From Thiodiazotropha sp040791665 (GTDB taxonomy: Bacteria; Pseudomonadota; Gammaproteobacteria; Chromatiales; Chromatiaceae), in NCBI GenBank assembly GCA_040791665.1, contig JBFNNX010000009.1, forward strand, positions 186,001 to 250,000: a stretch of DNA of 64,000 nt, read 5' to 3'. The notes below the pieces were generated by a model. The model was not told the origin of the DNA, searched no databases, and saw only the letters and a list, made by a program, of their open reading frames with translations. The position numbers and the translations under genes are program-made. Of the stretch, positions 35,359 to 44,929 are shown in pieces. The first letter of the stretch is position 1; the number at the start of each line of letters is the position of its first letter.

Positions 35359-38300
35359 TCAGACAGTGGGGATTTGTTGTCTTTCCCCGACAATCTCTTG
35401 TAAAACATCGGCAAAGGGCCTGGGGCGCCCAAAGTGATAGCCCTGTGCGAAATCCACACCCATCTCCTGTAGCGCCTTGCCGATGGAGGCGTCACTCACA
35501 TGTTCTGCAATCACTACTTTGTCCATGAAATGAGCAAGTTCCATGATTGAAATGACCATTGCCAAATCCGCGGTGTTCTGAATCATCTCGCGTACAAAGA
35601 CACCGTCGATTTTAACGTAGTTGACAGGGAAGTCCTTTAGATATGAGAAAGAGGCGAAGCCGGAGCCGAAATCATCCAGATAACAGGAGCACCCCATCGA
35701 TCTGACCTCCTTCATGAAGGCCACCGTATCCTCAATATCTCTGGCAAGCGCAGTTTCAGTGACTTCAAATCCAAGTTGTTCGGCAGGAACCGAAGACTCG
35801 CTGATACACTTTTTCAAATAGTGCTTGAATTCACTGTCGACAACAGACTTGGTAGACAGGTTGACTGAGAAACTGAAGTCTCCCAGCAGTCTATCGCCAT
35901 AGGGTTTGATCGCATCGAAGAAGTGGTCTATGACCCAATGGTCAACGGCCCGCATCAGATCATATTGTTCAGCGATTTTGATGAAACGCTGAGGTGGTTG
36001 AGGCTCACCCTTTTCATCGAGGATACGTAACAGGATTTCATAGTGCGGCTTCAATCCCGCATCTTGTTTAAGAGGAACTATGGGTTGGGCAAAGAGCACC
36101 ATTCGATCATTTGCCAACGCCTCCTGAATAGTTGGGATCGTCTGGATAACCTGCATGTGTTTCTGATAGGCGGTATCGGATGCTGAATAGAGACGCGTAC
36201 AGTTTCTGCCACTCTCTTTGGCTATATGACAGGCAGACTTGGCAGCCTGCAAAAGTTCGCTGGTATCGGCTTGTTGCCGGGCGTCTACCTGCACCACGCC
36301 AAGACTGGCTGAAACAGGTATCAGACGATCATCCCAGCTGAAGCGATACGCCTCGATTGCACGGCGTAATGATTCAGCATTCTGAAACCCTTTTTCCAGA
36401 TCCGCATTCCTCATAAGCAAGGCGAATTCGTCGTCACCGATACGTGCCACTATGCCTTCTTCTGTGAGATAACTGGAGATTATTGATGAAACTGTCTGCA
36501 GCAGTTGGTCACCCCCCTTGAGACCGCACAGATCATTAACCACATGAAACTTATCCAGGTCAAGCAGTATCAATACGTGTTGTGTATCGTTGTTTTCCGC
36601 CTCAACCGACAGCTCACGCAAATGGCGTTCAAACCGACGACGATTAAACAGCCCGGTCAGTTCATCGGAGGAAGACTCATCCTTAATCTGATTGAAACTC
36701 GTAAACAGTATGCGGTCTATGGCCCTGTCTACAATCGGCTGTACACGATCCTGCATGACACTGTAGTCACCGCTGTCGACTGATTTCGCCAATTCAAAAT
36801 CAGTGATGTCCAATGCCTTCAAACCATCTCCATTTACAAACAGGAAACGCTTTGAATCACTGTTTTTCCAAGCCAGAAAAAGCATCCGTTCACATGAATC
36901 CACAACCATCCAGGTATCGATCTTGAGAGACTTGAGTCTCTCCAGTGACGCCTGATCAATCCCATGCTCCGCACTATTGTCAGATTTAATCACCCTGTCG
37001 GTAAAAAATTGAGCCAGGTAATCGTCATCAACCTCTATTCTCTGCTCACAAAATTGTACCGCTACATCGCCACCTCTTATGAGCGCAGTCTGTAGCTCGA
37101 TGGCAAAATTCCGGCTCTCTTCGGGATATACGGGATAGTCACGAAATCCCTTTCTGATAAGCGAGATCAGATCGCGAACTCGGTTTTCGCTCATTTCATG
37201 GGAGGTCGATCGGTTTAGGAAAAGTTTCCCCATTATTTCGATAACACGGGAATAGGCCTTCCATGCCGTACTTTTTTCACCCTCGATTGCATAGGTCTGC
37301 ACCAATAGCTTGACCCATCCAAATTGAAACAGTCTTTCTACCGCGCTGGATACAGATTTACCCAACAACTGGGAACGTATGTAGTTTAAGACCTCACGTT
37401 CCGCTGCAATATACTGCTCATCCTTTTCACAGTGTTCAATCGCAAGCTGGCGATTGCGATGAAACTTCTCCAGCTGAGTATGTTTTAGGGCCTCGAGTGC
37501 CTGTGTCACTTCAGAAACGCCGGTCAGCTTATGGCTGTCAATGGCATCAAGAAGCTGGGATATCTTCGCCATATCGCGAATCTTCGCCATCTGATTTCCC
37601 ATCGTGAGATAGGGGGACAGGGACTCTACCGTGGCCAGCAACTGCCTGACCGGATGTTTGCTGTTCTCCAGTAACGTGGGGTCATTCACCACTTCCTGTA
37701 TTATCTGAATCTCCATCCGATTCAGCAGATCTTTCAATTCTGCCGGTACAAGCGGATCATCACGCAGCGCGGAAACCAGCTCTTCACCGGTTGTAACCGC
37801 GGCGCTCACCAGAGGGTCAAGTTTTTGCTTATCGGACGACTGGTTCTCAAGCTCATGCTCGAGCTGCTTGAGAACTGATGAGCCAAATCTCAAGGGCAGG
37901 CTATTCAGAGATTCTATAACCCGGTTTTTGTCTATCCTTGTAACCTCTGATCCCAGGTTGTTACGATCAGTATGATGTTTGACATCAAGTAAAGTGGATA
38001 GATGCTGTAATACATTGCCCACGTTTGGGTGGAATATCTTTTTCGCCTGATGGTTCTGATTGGTACTGACCTGGTATTGCGAAGTGAAATCGATTCCTTT
38101 CTCCTTCAGCAGCTGCGTGATTTCTTCGTAAAGATCATCGAGCCCCTTTAATACCGTCCTTTGGAATACGCTCAGGATCAAATGAAAACAGTTGATTTCC
38201 AAATCGAACCTGTCCAATGCATGTTTCAGGGCATTGAGCAGGCTGATTGGTGAGAGGGGATTGTTCTCATCCTTGATCGTATGCTCTGTCAGATAGGTGA

Positions 38301-39048
38301 GTGATGTCTCGATATGGTAGAGGTTACGCGCCAATTCTGCCTCAATCTGCCTGGCAATATCGTTGATTACAACCCAGTGATCGATCTCAACCTTCTCCAC
38401 CAGCTCGAGTTCTTGGTTAACCTCTATCGAGGGAGTGTGGTCAATACCAGCCAGGCCAGCCAAGTCGTCAAATGCCTTTTCAACCTGTCCGAGGAAGACC
38501 GATGAAATTTCAGCCTGCTCCCGTTCCAGGGCAGTCATCAACAGGATCAGTGTGGATTCTTGTTGACTGCTCTGGGGTTCATTGGCGCGAGCCAGCATGG
38601 CCTCTGTCGACTGGGTGAAAAAAGATGCAAGCAATGGATTGAGATAATCGAGCAAACGACCCTGTAGTAGTTCGATTACAGAGGTCGCTGCCGCCTTATC
38701 GATAGAGGACTGATTGATCTGCTTGTTGTCGCGTTGAGACTGAAGATAGCTATACAGCGCCGCTGCTTCCTCTCGATCAATTATGCTACCGCCAACTCCA
38801 TGTTTATGCTTATAGACAATAGAAATACGCACCCGCTTGGAAGCAACGGTAAGGATTGCATCCTGACGATCAGATTCAGCGATATAGCCATCGCACAACA
38901 GCCCATCCAGTCTGTCGTCATCACACTGCAGATAGATCCCGCCCTCGGAAAAGTTACAAATCCTGCACGCTTCGAAGCTCTGCTCCTGAAAAGCCAGATT
39001 TGCCGACAGATCGATCTCCAGCCGTTGATGCCTTCTACGATTATTCAT
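35359..39048 (-). CDS. PilZ-DUF1631-GGDEF-EAL c-di-GMP protein
   Basis: This 1229-residue cytosolic protein has an N-terminal PilZ-type segment (MNNRRRHQRLEIDLSANL, NFSEGGIYLQ) in residues 1-110. A long helical DUF1631-like middle runs to about 790. A GGDEF domain has RIGDDEF at about residue 871, so the first glycine pair is changed to G-D and synthase activity is doubtful. An EAL domain follows with YEILLRI near 1001, EVTETAL, YLDDFGSGF and VKIDG retained. It most likely binds c-di-GMP and may degrade it. It stands alone on the minus strand. Confidence 0.9.
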   Translation of the reverse strand: MNNRRRHQRLEIDLSANLAFQEQSFEACRICNFSEGGIYLQCDDDRLDGLLCDGYIAESDRQDAILTVASKRVRISIVYKHKHGVGGSIIDREEAAALYSYLQSQRDNKQINQSSIDKAAATSVIELLQGRLLDYLNPLLASFFTQSTEAMLARANEPQSSQQESTLILLMTALEREQAEISSVFLGQVEKAFDDLAGLAGIDHTPSIEVNQELELVEKVEIDHWVVINDIARQIEAELARNLYHIETSLTYLTEHTIKDENNPLSPISLLNALKHALDRFDLEINCFHLILSVFQRTVLKGLDDLYEEITQLLKEKGIDFTSQYQVSTNQNHQAKKIFHPNVGNVLQHLSTLLDVKHHTDRNNLGSEVTRIDKNRVIESLNSLPLRFGSSVLKQLEHELENQSSDKQKLDPLVSAAVTTGEELVSALRDDPLVPAELKDLLNRMEIQIIQEVVNDPTLLENSKHPVRQLLATVESLSPYLTMGNQMAKIRDMAKISQLLDAIDSHKLTGVSEVTQALEALKHTQLEKFHRNRQLAIEHCEKDEQYIAAEREVLNYIRSQLLGKSVSSAVERLFQFGWVKLLVQTYAIEGEKSTAWKAYSRVIEIMGKLFLNRSTSHEMSENRVRDLISLIRKGFRDYPVYPEESRNFAIELQTALIRGGDVAVQFCEQRIEVDDDYLAQFFTDRVIKSDNSAEHGIDQASLERLKSLKIDTWMVVDSCERMLFLAWKNSDSKRFLFVNGDGLKALDITDFELAKSVDSGDYSVMQDRVQPIVDRAIDRILFTSFNQIKDESSSDELTGLFNRRRFERHLRELSVEAENNDTQHVLILLDLDKFHVVNDLCGLKGGDQLLQTVSSIISSYLTEEGIVARIGDDEFALLMRNADLEKGFQNAESLRRAIEAYRFSWDDRLIPVSASLGVVQVDARQQADTSELLQAAKSACHIAKESGRNCTRLYSASDTAYQKHMQVIQTIPTIQEALANDRMVLFAQPIVPLKQDAGLKPHYEILLRILDEKGEPQPPQRFIKIAEQYDLMRAVDHWVIDHFFDAIKPYGDRLLGDFSFSVNLSTKSVVDSEFKHYLKKCISESSVPAEQLGFEVTETALARDIEDTVAFMKEVRSMGCSCYLDDFGSGFASFSYLKDFPVNYVKIDGVFVREMIQNTADLAMVISIMELAHFMDKVVIAEHVSDASIGKALQEMGVDFAQGYHFGRPRPFADVLQEIVGERQQIPTV

Positions 39049-39366
39049 TCATTAGTCCGCTGTAAGGGCCACTCCTAACGAAATGCTAACCCTATAAATT
39101 CCCAGATTATTCCATTATCGGCGCTCAGCGGTAGAGCTTGAAATTTAGATGGTGATAATTTGTGAAAAGAACTGAATCCACCATAATCCGTGTATACCTC
39201 ACTTCTGGGGGAAAAGCATGGCTATGCCGACTTAAGGGCAAGATCAGGGATTGGCCCAAAGGCCCAAGCAGCCTTTGACAAATCCAAAGGGATATGCCGC
39301 AATGGGATACACCACAATTTCGATCTTTATAAGTTATTGATAATTATTTAAAAAGCCTCAATCAAT
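39049..39366. other. Non-coding gap upstream of the DUF1631 gene
   Basis: No gene is supported in these 318 bases. They hold A/T-rich patches likely to contain the promoter of the minus-strand DUF1631 gene, and a short GGCCCAAAGGCC palindrome near 39253. Repeat copy C begins to the right. Confidence 0.45.
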
Positions 39367-39600
39367 GGAAGAGAAATATAGTCCGATCACTCCCCATGAT
39401 CGACGATCAACGCCGAGTGGCACTTTTTCAGGCGCACCCCAAGGGCACTTCCTACGGGGCGCAACCCGAAGGCCGGGACTATATTTTCGTCCAGCAAGGC
39501 AGCATGAGCGATGTGTAGTGACGCTACATAAGCGAATGCTAACGCCGCGGGGCGGAAAAATAGCCCCGGCAGGGCCGATTGGATGAGTGTTAACAGGTAT
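39367..39600. repeat. Dispersed intergenic repeat, copy C
   Basis: This is the best-preserved copy. Its right end CGATTGGATGAGTGTTAACA abuts the mrcB stop codon. The interior contains two inverted arms, GCCGGGACTATATTTTCGTC and GGCGGAAAAATAGCCCCGGC, around a core with ATGAGCGATGTGTAGTGACG. The left part CACTTTTTCAGGCGCACCCC with GGGCACTTCCTACGGGGC is shared with copies A and B. Arms of this kind could let the core flip, which matches the opposite core orientation in copy A. Confidence 0.65.
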
Positions 39601-41930
39601 TAGTTGAAGAAGCGCTGAAACCAGAGAATTCCGTCTTCTACCAGCGATCCTGAGCGGGCGCAAGTTGCCTGGGATGTCGGTCCGCTGCCACTAATAAAAG
39701 GATATTCAATGACTTGGGGGCAACCCTCTCCCAAGAGGCCAGTTTCAGGATCAATTGCGAGCATCTCCACACCCACCGGACGATCCTGCCGCAATGTCAA
39801 GACACCTATACTATTCATCAAACTGGCCCAGACCCGCATGGCACCGCTGGAACCAGTCAATCCGGTTGGTCTATTGTCATCGCGTCCGACCCACACGACC
39901 GCGGTATGCTTCTGGTCAAATCCGGCAAACCAGCTATCACGTAAATTATCCGTAGTCCCAGTCTTTCCCGCCACCTCTACCTCGCCCGGTAACAGCCACC
40001 GGAGCGCCTTGCCCGTACCGCTGCGGGTCACTTCGTTAAGTGCATGCCGCAGCAGGTAGACTGCCCGGCTATCCACCCTTGACTCGATTGTCAGTGGGTA
40101 TCGCGAGAGTGGCGTACCCTGCGCATCAGTCACGTCACGGATCGATTTCAGGGTGGCGCCATATCCGCCATTTGCCAGGGTCTGGTACATCTGGGTCATC
40201 TCCAGAGGCGATAGGGAGACCGCCCCCAGCAGCAACGACGGATAGGGCTGGAGAGGACGGCGTATCCCCAGCCGGTATAGATTGTCGATTACCGATTCGA
40301 GTCCGACAGAGAGGCCGAGACGTACCGTTGCCTGATTGAACGACTCAGTGAGCGCCTGCTCCAACGTCACCCCCTCGTGACTCTGATTGTCATAATTGTT
40401 AGGGGTCCAGATCTCCCCGTCCATCCCCTTGATCTGAATCGGACTGTCATCGAGCGGTGAAAGCAGATGATAGTCTCCGGATTGAGACAGGGCCGTGAGG
40501 TATACAGCAGGTTTGATCAATGATCCGACAGGACGTACCGCATCCAGGGCGCGATTAAAGCCTGCATAGCGCGGGTTCCTGTCTCCCACAACTGCCAGTA
40601 CCTCCCCTGTCTCCGTATCAGCCAGGGTGAGAGCCCCTTGAAGAGTGCCGACTTCGATGCCCTGTTTACTCTCCAATTTACTGAGCTGTTGTGACAACGC
40701 CTGTTCGGCACGCTGCTGAAACCAGGGATCAAGCGTGGAGAAAATCCTCATACCACCGGCATTTAAATCCTCCTCTTTATAATCTCTCCGTAATTGGCGT
40801 TTAACCAGATCCATAAATGCCGGACTGCCTGAACTATGCAGGCTGCCCTGTTCCACACCCAAGGGTCGGTCTCCCGCCGATTCCGCCTGCCGTTGACTGA
40901 TCACACCCTGATCCGCCATCAGCTGCAGAATCAGTTTCCGTCTCTTTTTCGCCTGCTCCGGGTGGCGTCGCGGATCATAGGCCGAAGGCCCTCTCACCAG
41001 GGTAACAAGTAGCGCCAGGCGAGGAAGGTCCAACTCATGCAGGGGGCGGTTGAAGTAGAAACGACTGGCCAAGGCAAAACCATGAATCGCCTTCCCCCCT
41101 TGTTGTCCCAGATAGATTTCATTCGCATAGGCCCCAAGAATCTCATCCTTGCCGTAACGCAAATCGAGTATCAGAGCCATCGCGATTTCATTTATTTTGC
41201 GCCACAGCGTGCGTTCCTTGCTGAGGAAATAGTTCTTCACCAGCTGCTGTGTCAGTGTACTGCCACCCTGCACCACACGCTTTGCGGCCAGGTTGGCCCA
41301 CAGTGCACGCCCGATCGCCATCGGATCGATACCGATGTGGTGATAGAAGTTGCGATCCTCCACCGCAATCAAGCCAGCCACCAGTAATTCCGGCAGTTCC
41401 TCTCGTGTGAGCAGGATACGGTCTTCACCTTGGGTCGAGGCAAGGCTACCGATGAGTCTCGGCTCAATCCGATAGTGTCCGATCGGATCTCCGTTACTCG
41501 CCCGCTTCAGAGAACTCACACCCTGCGTGTCCAGGATAACTTCCAGATAGTCACTTGGACGATCGATATCGGGAAAATGAAAGGGACGTGTGCGTATAAG
41601 ATAGCGTCCGCGGTAGCTGGAGTACTCTCCGGGTCGATCCGGGTGTTTTACCCGGCGATATCCGAGTCCGTCGAGCGTCTGCTGCAGATGGCTGGTAGCC
41701 AAATAGGCACCCGGGTAGAGATCCAGGGTTCGGCTGTATACCTTGGCGGGCACATCCCACCGACGGCCTTGAAAACGACTTTGTACGATCTGGTCGAGAT
41801 AGAGGATATAAAGAACTACCGCCAAAAGAAACGTGACCATCCCGAGAAAAAACCACCGCTTCCACCTTCGATTCCCATTGCGATTAGGCTTGGCTCTTCC
41901 CCGTTTTGCACGCTTCTTCGTCATAATCAT
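39600..41930 (-). CDS. mrcB: Penicillin-binding protein 1B (transglycosylase/transpeptidase)
   Basis: This bifunctional peptidoglycan synthase has 776 residues. A basic cytosolic tail and one transmembrane helix (FFLGMVTFLLAVVLYILYL) lead to a UB2H-like domain (about 60-160). The GT51 glycosyltransferase has the catalytic AVEDRNFYHHIGID and GGSTLTQQLVKN. The penicillin-binding transpeptidase shows RPVGSLIKPAVYL with the SLIK serine, SFNQAT and GKTGTTDNLRDSW. The PBP1B-type UB2H domain distinguishes it from PBP1A. Repeat copy C directly follows the stop codon. Confidence 0.95.
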   Translation of the reverse strand: MIMTKKRAKRGRAKPNRNGNRRWKRWFFLGMVTFLLAVVLYILYLDQIVQSRFQGRRWDVPAKVYSRTLDLYPGAYLATSHLQQTLDGLGYRRVKHPDRPGEYSSYRGRYLIRTRPFHFPDIDRPSDYLEVILDTQGVSSLKRASNGDPIGHYRIEPRLIGSLASTQGEDRILLTREELPELLVAGLIAVEDRNFYHHIGIDPMAIGRALWANLAAKRVVQGGSTLTQQLVKNYFLSKERTLWRKINEIAMALILDLRYGKDEILGAYANEIYLGQQGGKAIHGFALASRFYFNRPLHELDLPRLALLVTLVRGPSAYDPRRHPEQAKKRRKLILQLMADQGVISQRQAESAGDRPLGVEQGSLHSSGSPAFMDLVKRQLRRDYKEEDLNAGGMRIFSTLDPWFQQRAEQALSQQLSKLESKQGIEVGTLQGALTLADTETGEVLAVVGDRNPRYAGFNRALDAVRPVGSLIKPAVYLTALSQSGDYHLLSPLDDSPIQIKGMDGEIWTPNNYDNQSHEGVTLEQALTESFNQATVRLGLSVGLESVIDNLYRLGIRRPLQPYPSLLLGAVSLSPLEMTQMYQTLANGGYGATLKSIRDVTDAQGTPLSRYPLTIESRVDSRAVYLLRHALNEVTRSGTGKALRWLLPGEVEVAGKTGTTDNLRDSWFAGFDQKHTAVVWVGRDDNRPTGLTGSSGAMRVWASLMNSIGVLTLRQDRPVGVEMLAIDPETGLLGEGCPQVIEYPFISGSGPTSQATCARSGSLVEDGILWFQRFFN

Positions 41931-42133
41931 TTATGGTTTTGTTGGGCAACTCCAGCCGCTCGTAATCCGCTTGGGACAGTCAACCGCCTAAAACTTGATC
42001 GATTAAATGCCACCTTACTATGCCTCACCCTCATGCATTAGATTCCTAAAATCTCAATACGTGAATCAAGTCTCAAAAAACTTGGCCGCTATGTTGATTT
42101 GAAATGCACATGATAGCAGGGAGTTAAAACCAT

Positions 42134-42817
42134 ATGCGATCCAAAGTTCCGATTATAAATTGGCTGTTGACAATTACACTTATCGCGATTGCCACAATGC
42201 TGATGGGTCAGAATGCAATGGCGAATAACATGGAAGAGGATCTAAAACTGCGTAAAAGTCTTGAAAGCCGCATTGAAGCGATAGCAAATAACAACAAACT
42301 GCACAAACAGATGATCAAGGAGGGGCGTGCGAGGACAATACTGTGCAATTCCTGTCATGGTAAAGACGGTATAGCAGTGCAGCCACTTGCGCCCAACCTG
42401 GCCGGACAGAATCCAGTCTATATCGTCGATCAGTTCCAGCGTTTTGGCGACGGCCGGCGCAATGATTATCTGATGAGCAATCTGGCCAAGACATTCAGCT
42501 TCGAAGACAAGATAAAGATCGCTCTCTACTATGCGGACATGGAGATGAAACCCTCGGGTGGTGGCAATGCCTCACTGCTTGACGAAGGTGCAAAAATCTA
42601 TCATGAATCCTGTGTCAAATGCCATGGTGAGAATGGTCGCGGCCAGGAAGGCTATGCCCGCCTCGCCGGTCAACGCCATGACTATGTAGTTAAAATGCTG
42701 AAAGAGTTTCGCGACCGCACTGGTAAACGAACCAATGTCTGGATGTCCGGTGTTGCAATACGCCTTAGCGATAGGGATATGGAAGCAGTGGCAACCTACT
42801 TGGCGAATTTGAATTAG
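42134..42817 (+). CDS. Periplasmic dihaem cytochrome c (c4-like)
   Basis: This 227-residue protein has a signal peptide (LLTITLIAIATMLMGQNAMA) and two haem c sites, C71-N-S-C74-H and C160-V-K-C163-H. Each is followed by a typical class I pattern (G-I-A-V-Q-P-L-A-P-N-L-A-G-Q and ENGRGQEGYARLAGQ). The two half-repeats resemble cytochrome c4, which shuttles electrons to cbb3-type oxidase. A 25-residue spacer rich in K, R and N separates the signal from the first domain. No oxidase gene is nearby. Confidence 0.88.
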   Translation: MRSKVPIINWLLTITLIAIATMLMGQNAMANNMEEDLKLRKSLESRIEAIANNNKLHKQMIKEGRARTILCNSCHGKDGIAVQPLAPNLAGQNPVYIVDQFQRFGDGRRNDYLMSNLAKTFSFEDKIKIALYYADMEMKPSGGGNASLLDEGAKIYHESCVKCHGENGRGQEGYARLAGQRHDYVVKMLKEFRDRTGKRTNVWMSGVAIRLSDRDMEAVATYLANLN

Positions 42818-42859
42818 GCCCGGTTTATTTCCAAGAATTGGTCACGGTTCAGCCACACC

Positions 42860-43573
42860 CTATTTATTTGACGCTTCTCTGCAGTCATAGGCGCACTTAA
42901 ACCTCTTTTCCGTCAATGGGAACTGTGCAAGACGTAGTTTCAGATATGCGTATAACTCCCCCAACCAGACAGGCCCCTTTTCTGTCACCGTTATCTCCCT
43001 CCGGCGAAAGTCATACGGAATGATGAGTACTGCAGACTGCTCCAATCCCACCTTTGCAACCAGAGTAAAAAGCTCCTCGATATAGCGATTGCCGATTGCC
43101 AGACAACCCGCTGACCAGGCACTGCCATGAATAAAGATATTCGAACCCGGCGCCTTCCGGCCCTCCCTGGTCGCATTCAGCCAATCGTACCCGTTCGGAT
43201 AGTTGAGTTTCATCGAGAGATGGAAATGGCTATTGGGATTGAGCTCCGTAATGCGGTAAAAACCTTCCGGCACCTGCTTATCCCCTTCACGTAGCTTGGG
43301 CCCTACACCCCCGCTGGCCGCAAAAATGGCATAGTCGTGGATAAACCGCCATTCATTGTGCTGATAAGCCCACAACTCCAGTCGCCGACTCTCTTTCAAT
43401 GCAATCAGCTGGATCCGTCGAGGCGGGTAATCGACTCCGGCCTGTTCAAAACGTGCGTTCAGGCGCTGCTCCACGCTGACACTCAAATGTTGCAAGACCG
43501 CTTCGAGCTCGGAATCCTGAGAGGCCCAGGCACTGTTCAGCATCAGCACAAGTAGCAACAGGAGTATTCTCAT
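42860..43573 (-). CDS. YafK-like L,D-transpeptidase-fold protein in the sortase operon
   Basis: This 237-residue periplasmic protein has a signal peptide (ILLLLLVLMLNSAWA). The YkuD/LDT domain reads YRITELNPNSHFHLSMKLNYPN, followed by IFIHGSAWSAGCLAIGN, which contains the catalytic H and C of the HxxxxSxGC motif. Spacing and the GSNIFIHG context resemble YafK (DpaA), which releases Braun-type lipoprotein from peptidoglycan, rather than chain-crosslinking LDTs. ATG 43573 overlaps the stop of the glutamine-amidotransferase gene as ATGA, so it is the last gene of the sortase operon chain. Activity on the sortase target or on peptidoglycan is inference. Confidence 0.82.
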   Translation of the reverse strand: MRILLLLLVLMLNSAWASQDSELEAVLQHLSVSVEQRLNARFEQAGVDYPPRRIQLIALKESRRLELWAYQHNEWRFIHDYAIFAASGGVGPKLREGDKQVPEGFYRITELNPNSHFHLSMKLNYPNGYDWLNATREGRKAPGSNIFIHGSAWSAGCLAIGNRYIEELFTLVAKVGLEQSAVLIIPYDFRRREITVTEKGPVWLGELYAYLKLRLAQFPLTEKRFKCAYDCREASNK

Positions 43574-44289
43574 GTCTGACCCTGCCTCGCCAATACACGC
43601 TCCACCCATCTGCCATAAATAAGATCGGAGATCTCATGCAACGACTCAATCCGTTGATCGATGGAGGTCAACATCGCTTCGGCCGATTGACTACAATTCG
43701 AATCGAGCAACAGATCGCTGCCGTATCGCTCTATCCAGTTCTCAACCATCTCCCGGGTCATTTCGAGATGAAACTGCATCCCTAGATGGTCGCCCATGAC
43801 AAATCCCTGCTGGTCGAAACAGCAGCTTTTCAGCAGATGCCGGCTTTGCGTTGGCAGAGTGTAGGTGTCCGCATGCCAATGAAAGGCAGTGAACCGCTCG
43901 GGGATATCCCTTAACCAGCCATCATTGCCATTCCCGACCAGCGTGTTCACGGGGTGCCAACCAATCTCCATTCCCTTGCCACGGGTGATTTCACCTCCCA
44001 GCGCCCGACTCATAAGCTGAGCGCCGAAACAGACCCCCATAACGGGTATATCGAGATCGATGGCCTTGCGGATCAACTGAAGCTCCCCCTCAATCCAAGG
44101 CAGCTGGTCATTGACGCTGACCCCGGCGCCCATGAAGACCAATGCGGAGACATCATCCGTCTTTTGCGGGATGGGATGATCCTCATCGATACAGACCATC
44201 TCCCACGGGATGGAACGCGCCTGCAGATAATCACCCAGATAGCCCGGGTGCTGACAGACGAGATGGCGAAAAATCCGGATTGGCTTCAT
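43570..44289 (-). CDS. Class I glutamine amidotransferase in the sortase operon
   Basis: This 239-residue GATase1 domain has the nucleophile elbow GVCFGAQLMSRALGG and the histidine-glutamate pair in QFHLEMT near the C-terminus. It resembles stand-alone GuaA-type amidotransferase proteins (COG0518). No synthetase partner is adjacent, so the acceptor is unknown; a substrate of amidated peptidoglycan or a small molecule are both conceivable. Its 5' end overlaps the sortase gene by 59 bp, with no separate ribosome site, and its 3' end overlaps the L,D-transpeptidase gene by ATGA. These overlaps tie it to the sortase operon. Confidence 0.85.
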   Translation of the reverse strand: MKPIRIFRHLVCQHPGYLGDYLQARSIPWEMVCIDEDHPIPQKTDDVSALVFMGAGVSVNDQLPWIEGELQLIRKAIDLDIPVMGVCFGAQLMSRALGGEITRGKGMEIGWHPVNTLVGNGNDGWLRDIPERFTAFHWHADTYTLPTQSRHLLKSCCFDQQGFVMGDHLGMQFHLEMTREMVENWIERYGSDLLLDSNCSQSAEAMLTSIDQRIESLHEISDLIYGRWVERVLARQGQT

Positions 44290-44929
44290 TCAGACTTCTA
44301 ATTATGTCGTGGCTCAACATCGATTCTAACCCGAATGTCTCACTCGATTCAGCTTCTGCCCATACCAGATAACGTAACTCGCCCCCTGGCAGAAGGGCAT
44401 CAAAAGGATAGCAGGTCACCAGTAGCAATCCATGGCTCCCCTGCTCGGACAGCAACCATTCCTCTTGCTGATGCACAATTGCGGTAGCGGCGACACGATA
44501 GATAACTTTACCCTCACCCGGGGTATCCACAAACAACCGGTCTCCATGCCGTAACTCCTTGAGAAAGTGGAAGTGCGTATCCCTGTGACCGGCTATGAGG
44601 CTTGCTCCAGGATTACCTGGCCTGGCTGTCCGCATGGCCCAACCCGGCCCGAATGCCAACGTCCGACCGCTGACACCCGCCAGGATATAGCGTTTCACAC
44701 CCAGTCTGGGCACCTCCAGGTGAGCTACCGGCCAGGTATCGGCCCATGGCCAGGGAGGAATACTATCGTCATGAGAGTCCGTCACATCCCAAGCCGCCGC
44801 TATCAGTCCCTCCGCAAACCAGGCCTTCGCCTCGATCCAAATCCCTTCGCCGAGAAAAATAGTGGCGGCCAAGAAAACAGCTTGCGACAACCGGGGCAGT
44901 GTCAGCATGTCGTTGTTCAGGACCTTCAT
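44231..44929 (-). CDS. Proteobacterial dedicated sortase (class GN/marine sortase type)
   Basis: This 232-residue sortase has an N-terminal membrane anchor (SQAVFLAATIFLGEGIWI). The catalytic triad is H115 (AGHRDTHF), C173 (LLLVTCYPFDAL, the TLxTC equivalent) and R186 (GGELRYLVW). It corresponds to the single-copy sortase of the proteobacterial dedicated sortase system (TIGR03784 as I recall it). It overlaps the target gene by ATGA (44926-44929) and the downstream amidotransferase by 59 bp. A 25-residue C-terminal extension after the barrel is encoded in the overlap. Substrate is predicted to be the adjacent VIT/VWA protein. Confidence 0.92.
   Translation of the reverse strand: MKVLNNDMLTLPRLSQAVFLAATIFLGEGIWIEAKAWFAEGLIAAAWDVTDSHDDSIPPWPWADTWPVAHLEVPRLGVKRYILAGVSGRTLAFGPGWAMRTARPGNPGASLIAGHRDTHFHFLKELRHGDRLFVDTPGEGKVIYRVAATAIVHQQEEWLLSEQGSHGLLLVTCYPFDALLPGGELRYLVWAEAESSETFGLESMLSHDIIRSLNEANPDFSPSRLSAPGLSG

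Noticed and set aside
39230..39300. Possible c-di-GMP riboswitch in the leader region near the DUF1631 gene
   Set aside because: The GGCCCAAAGGCC palindrome does not fit the conserved GEMM core, and it is not in the correct orientation relative to a confirmed start.
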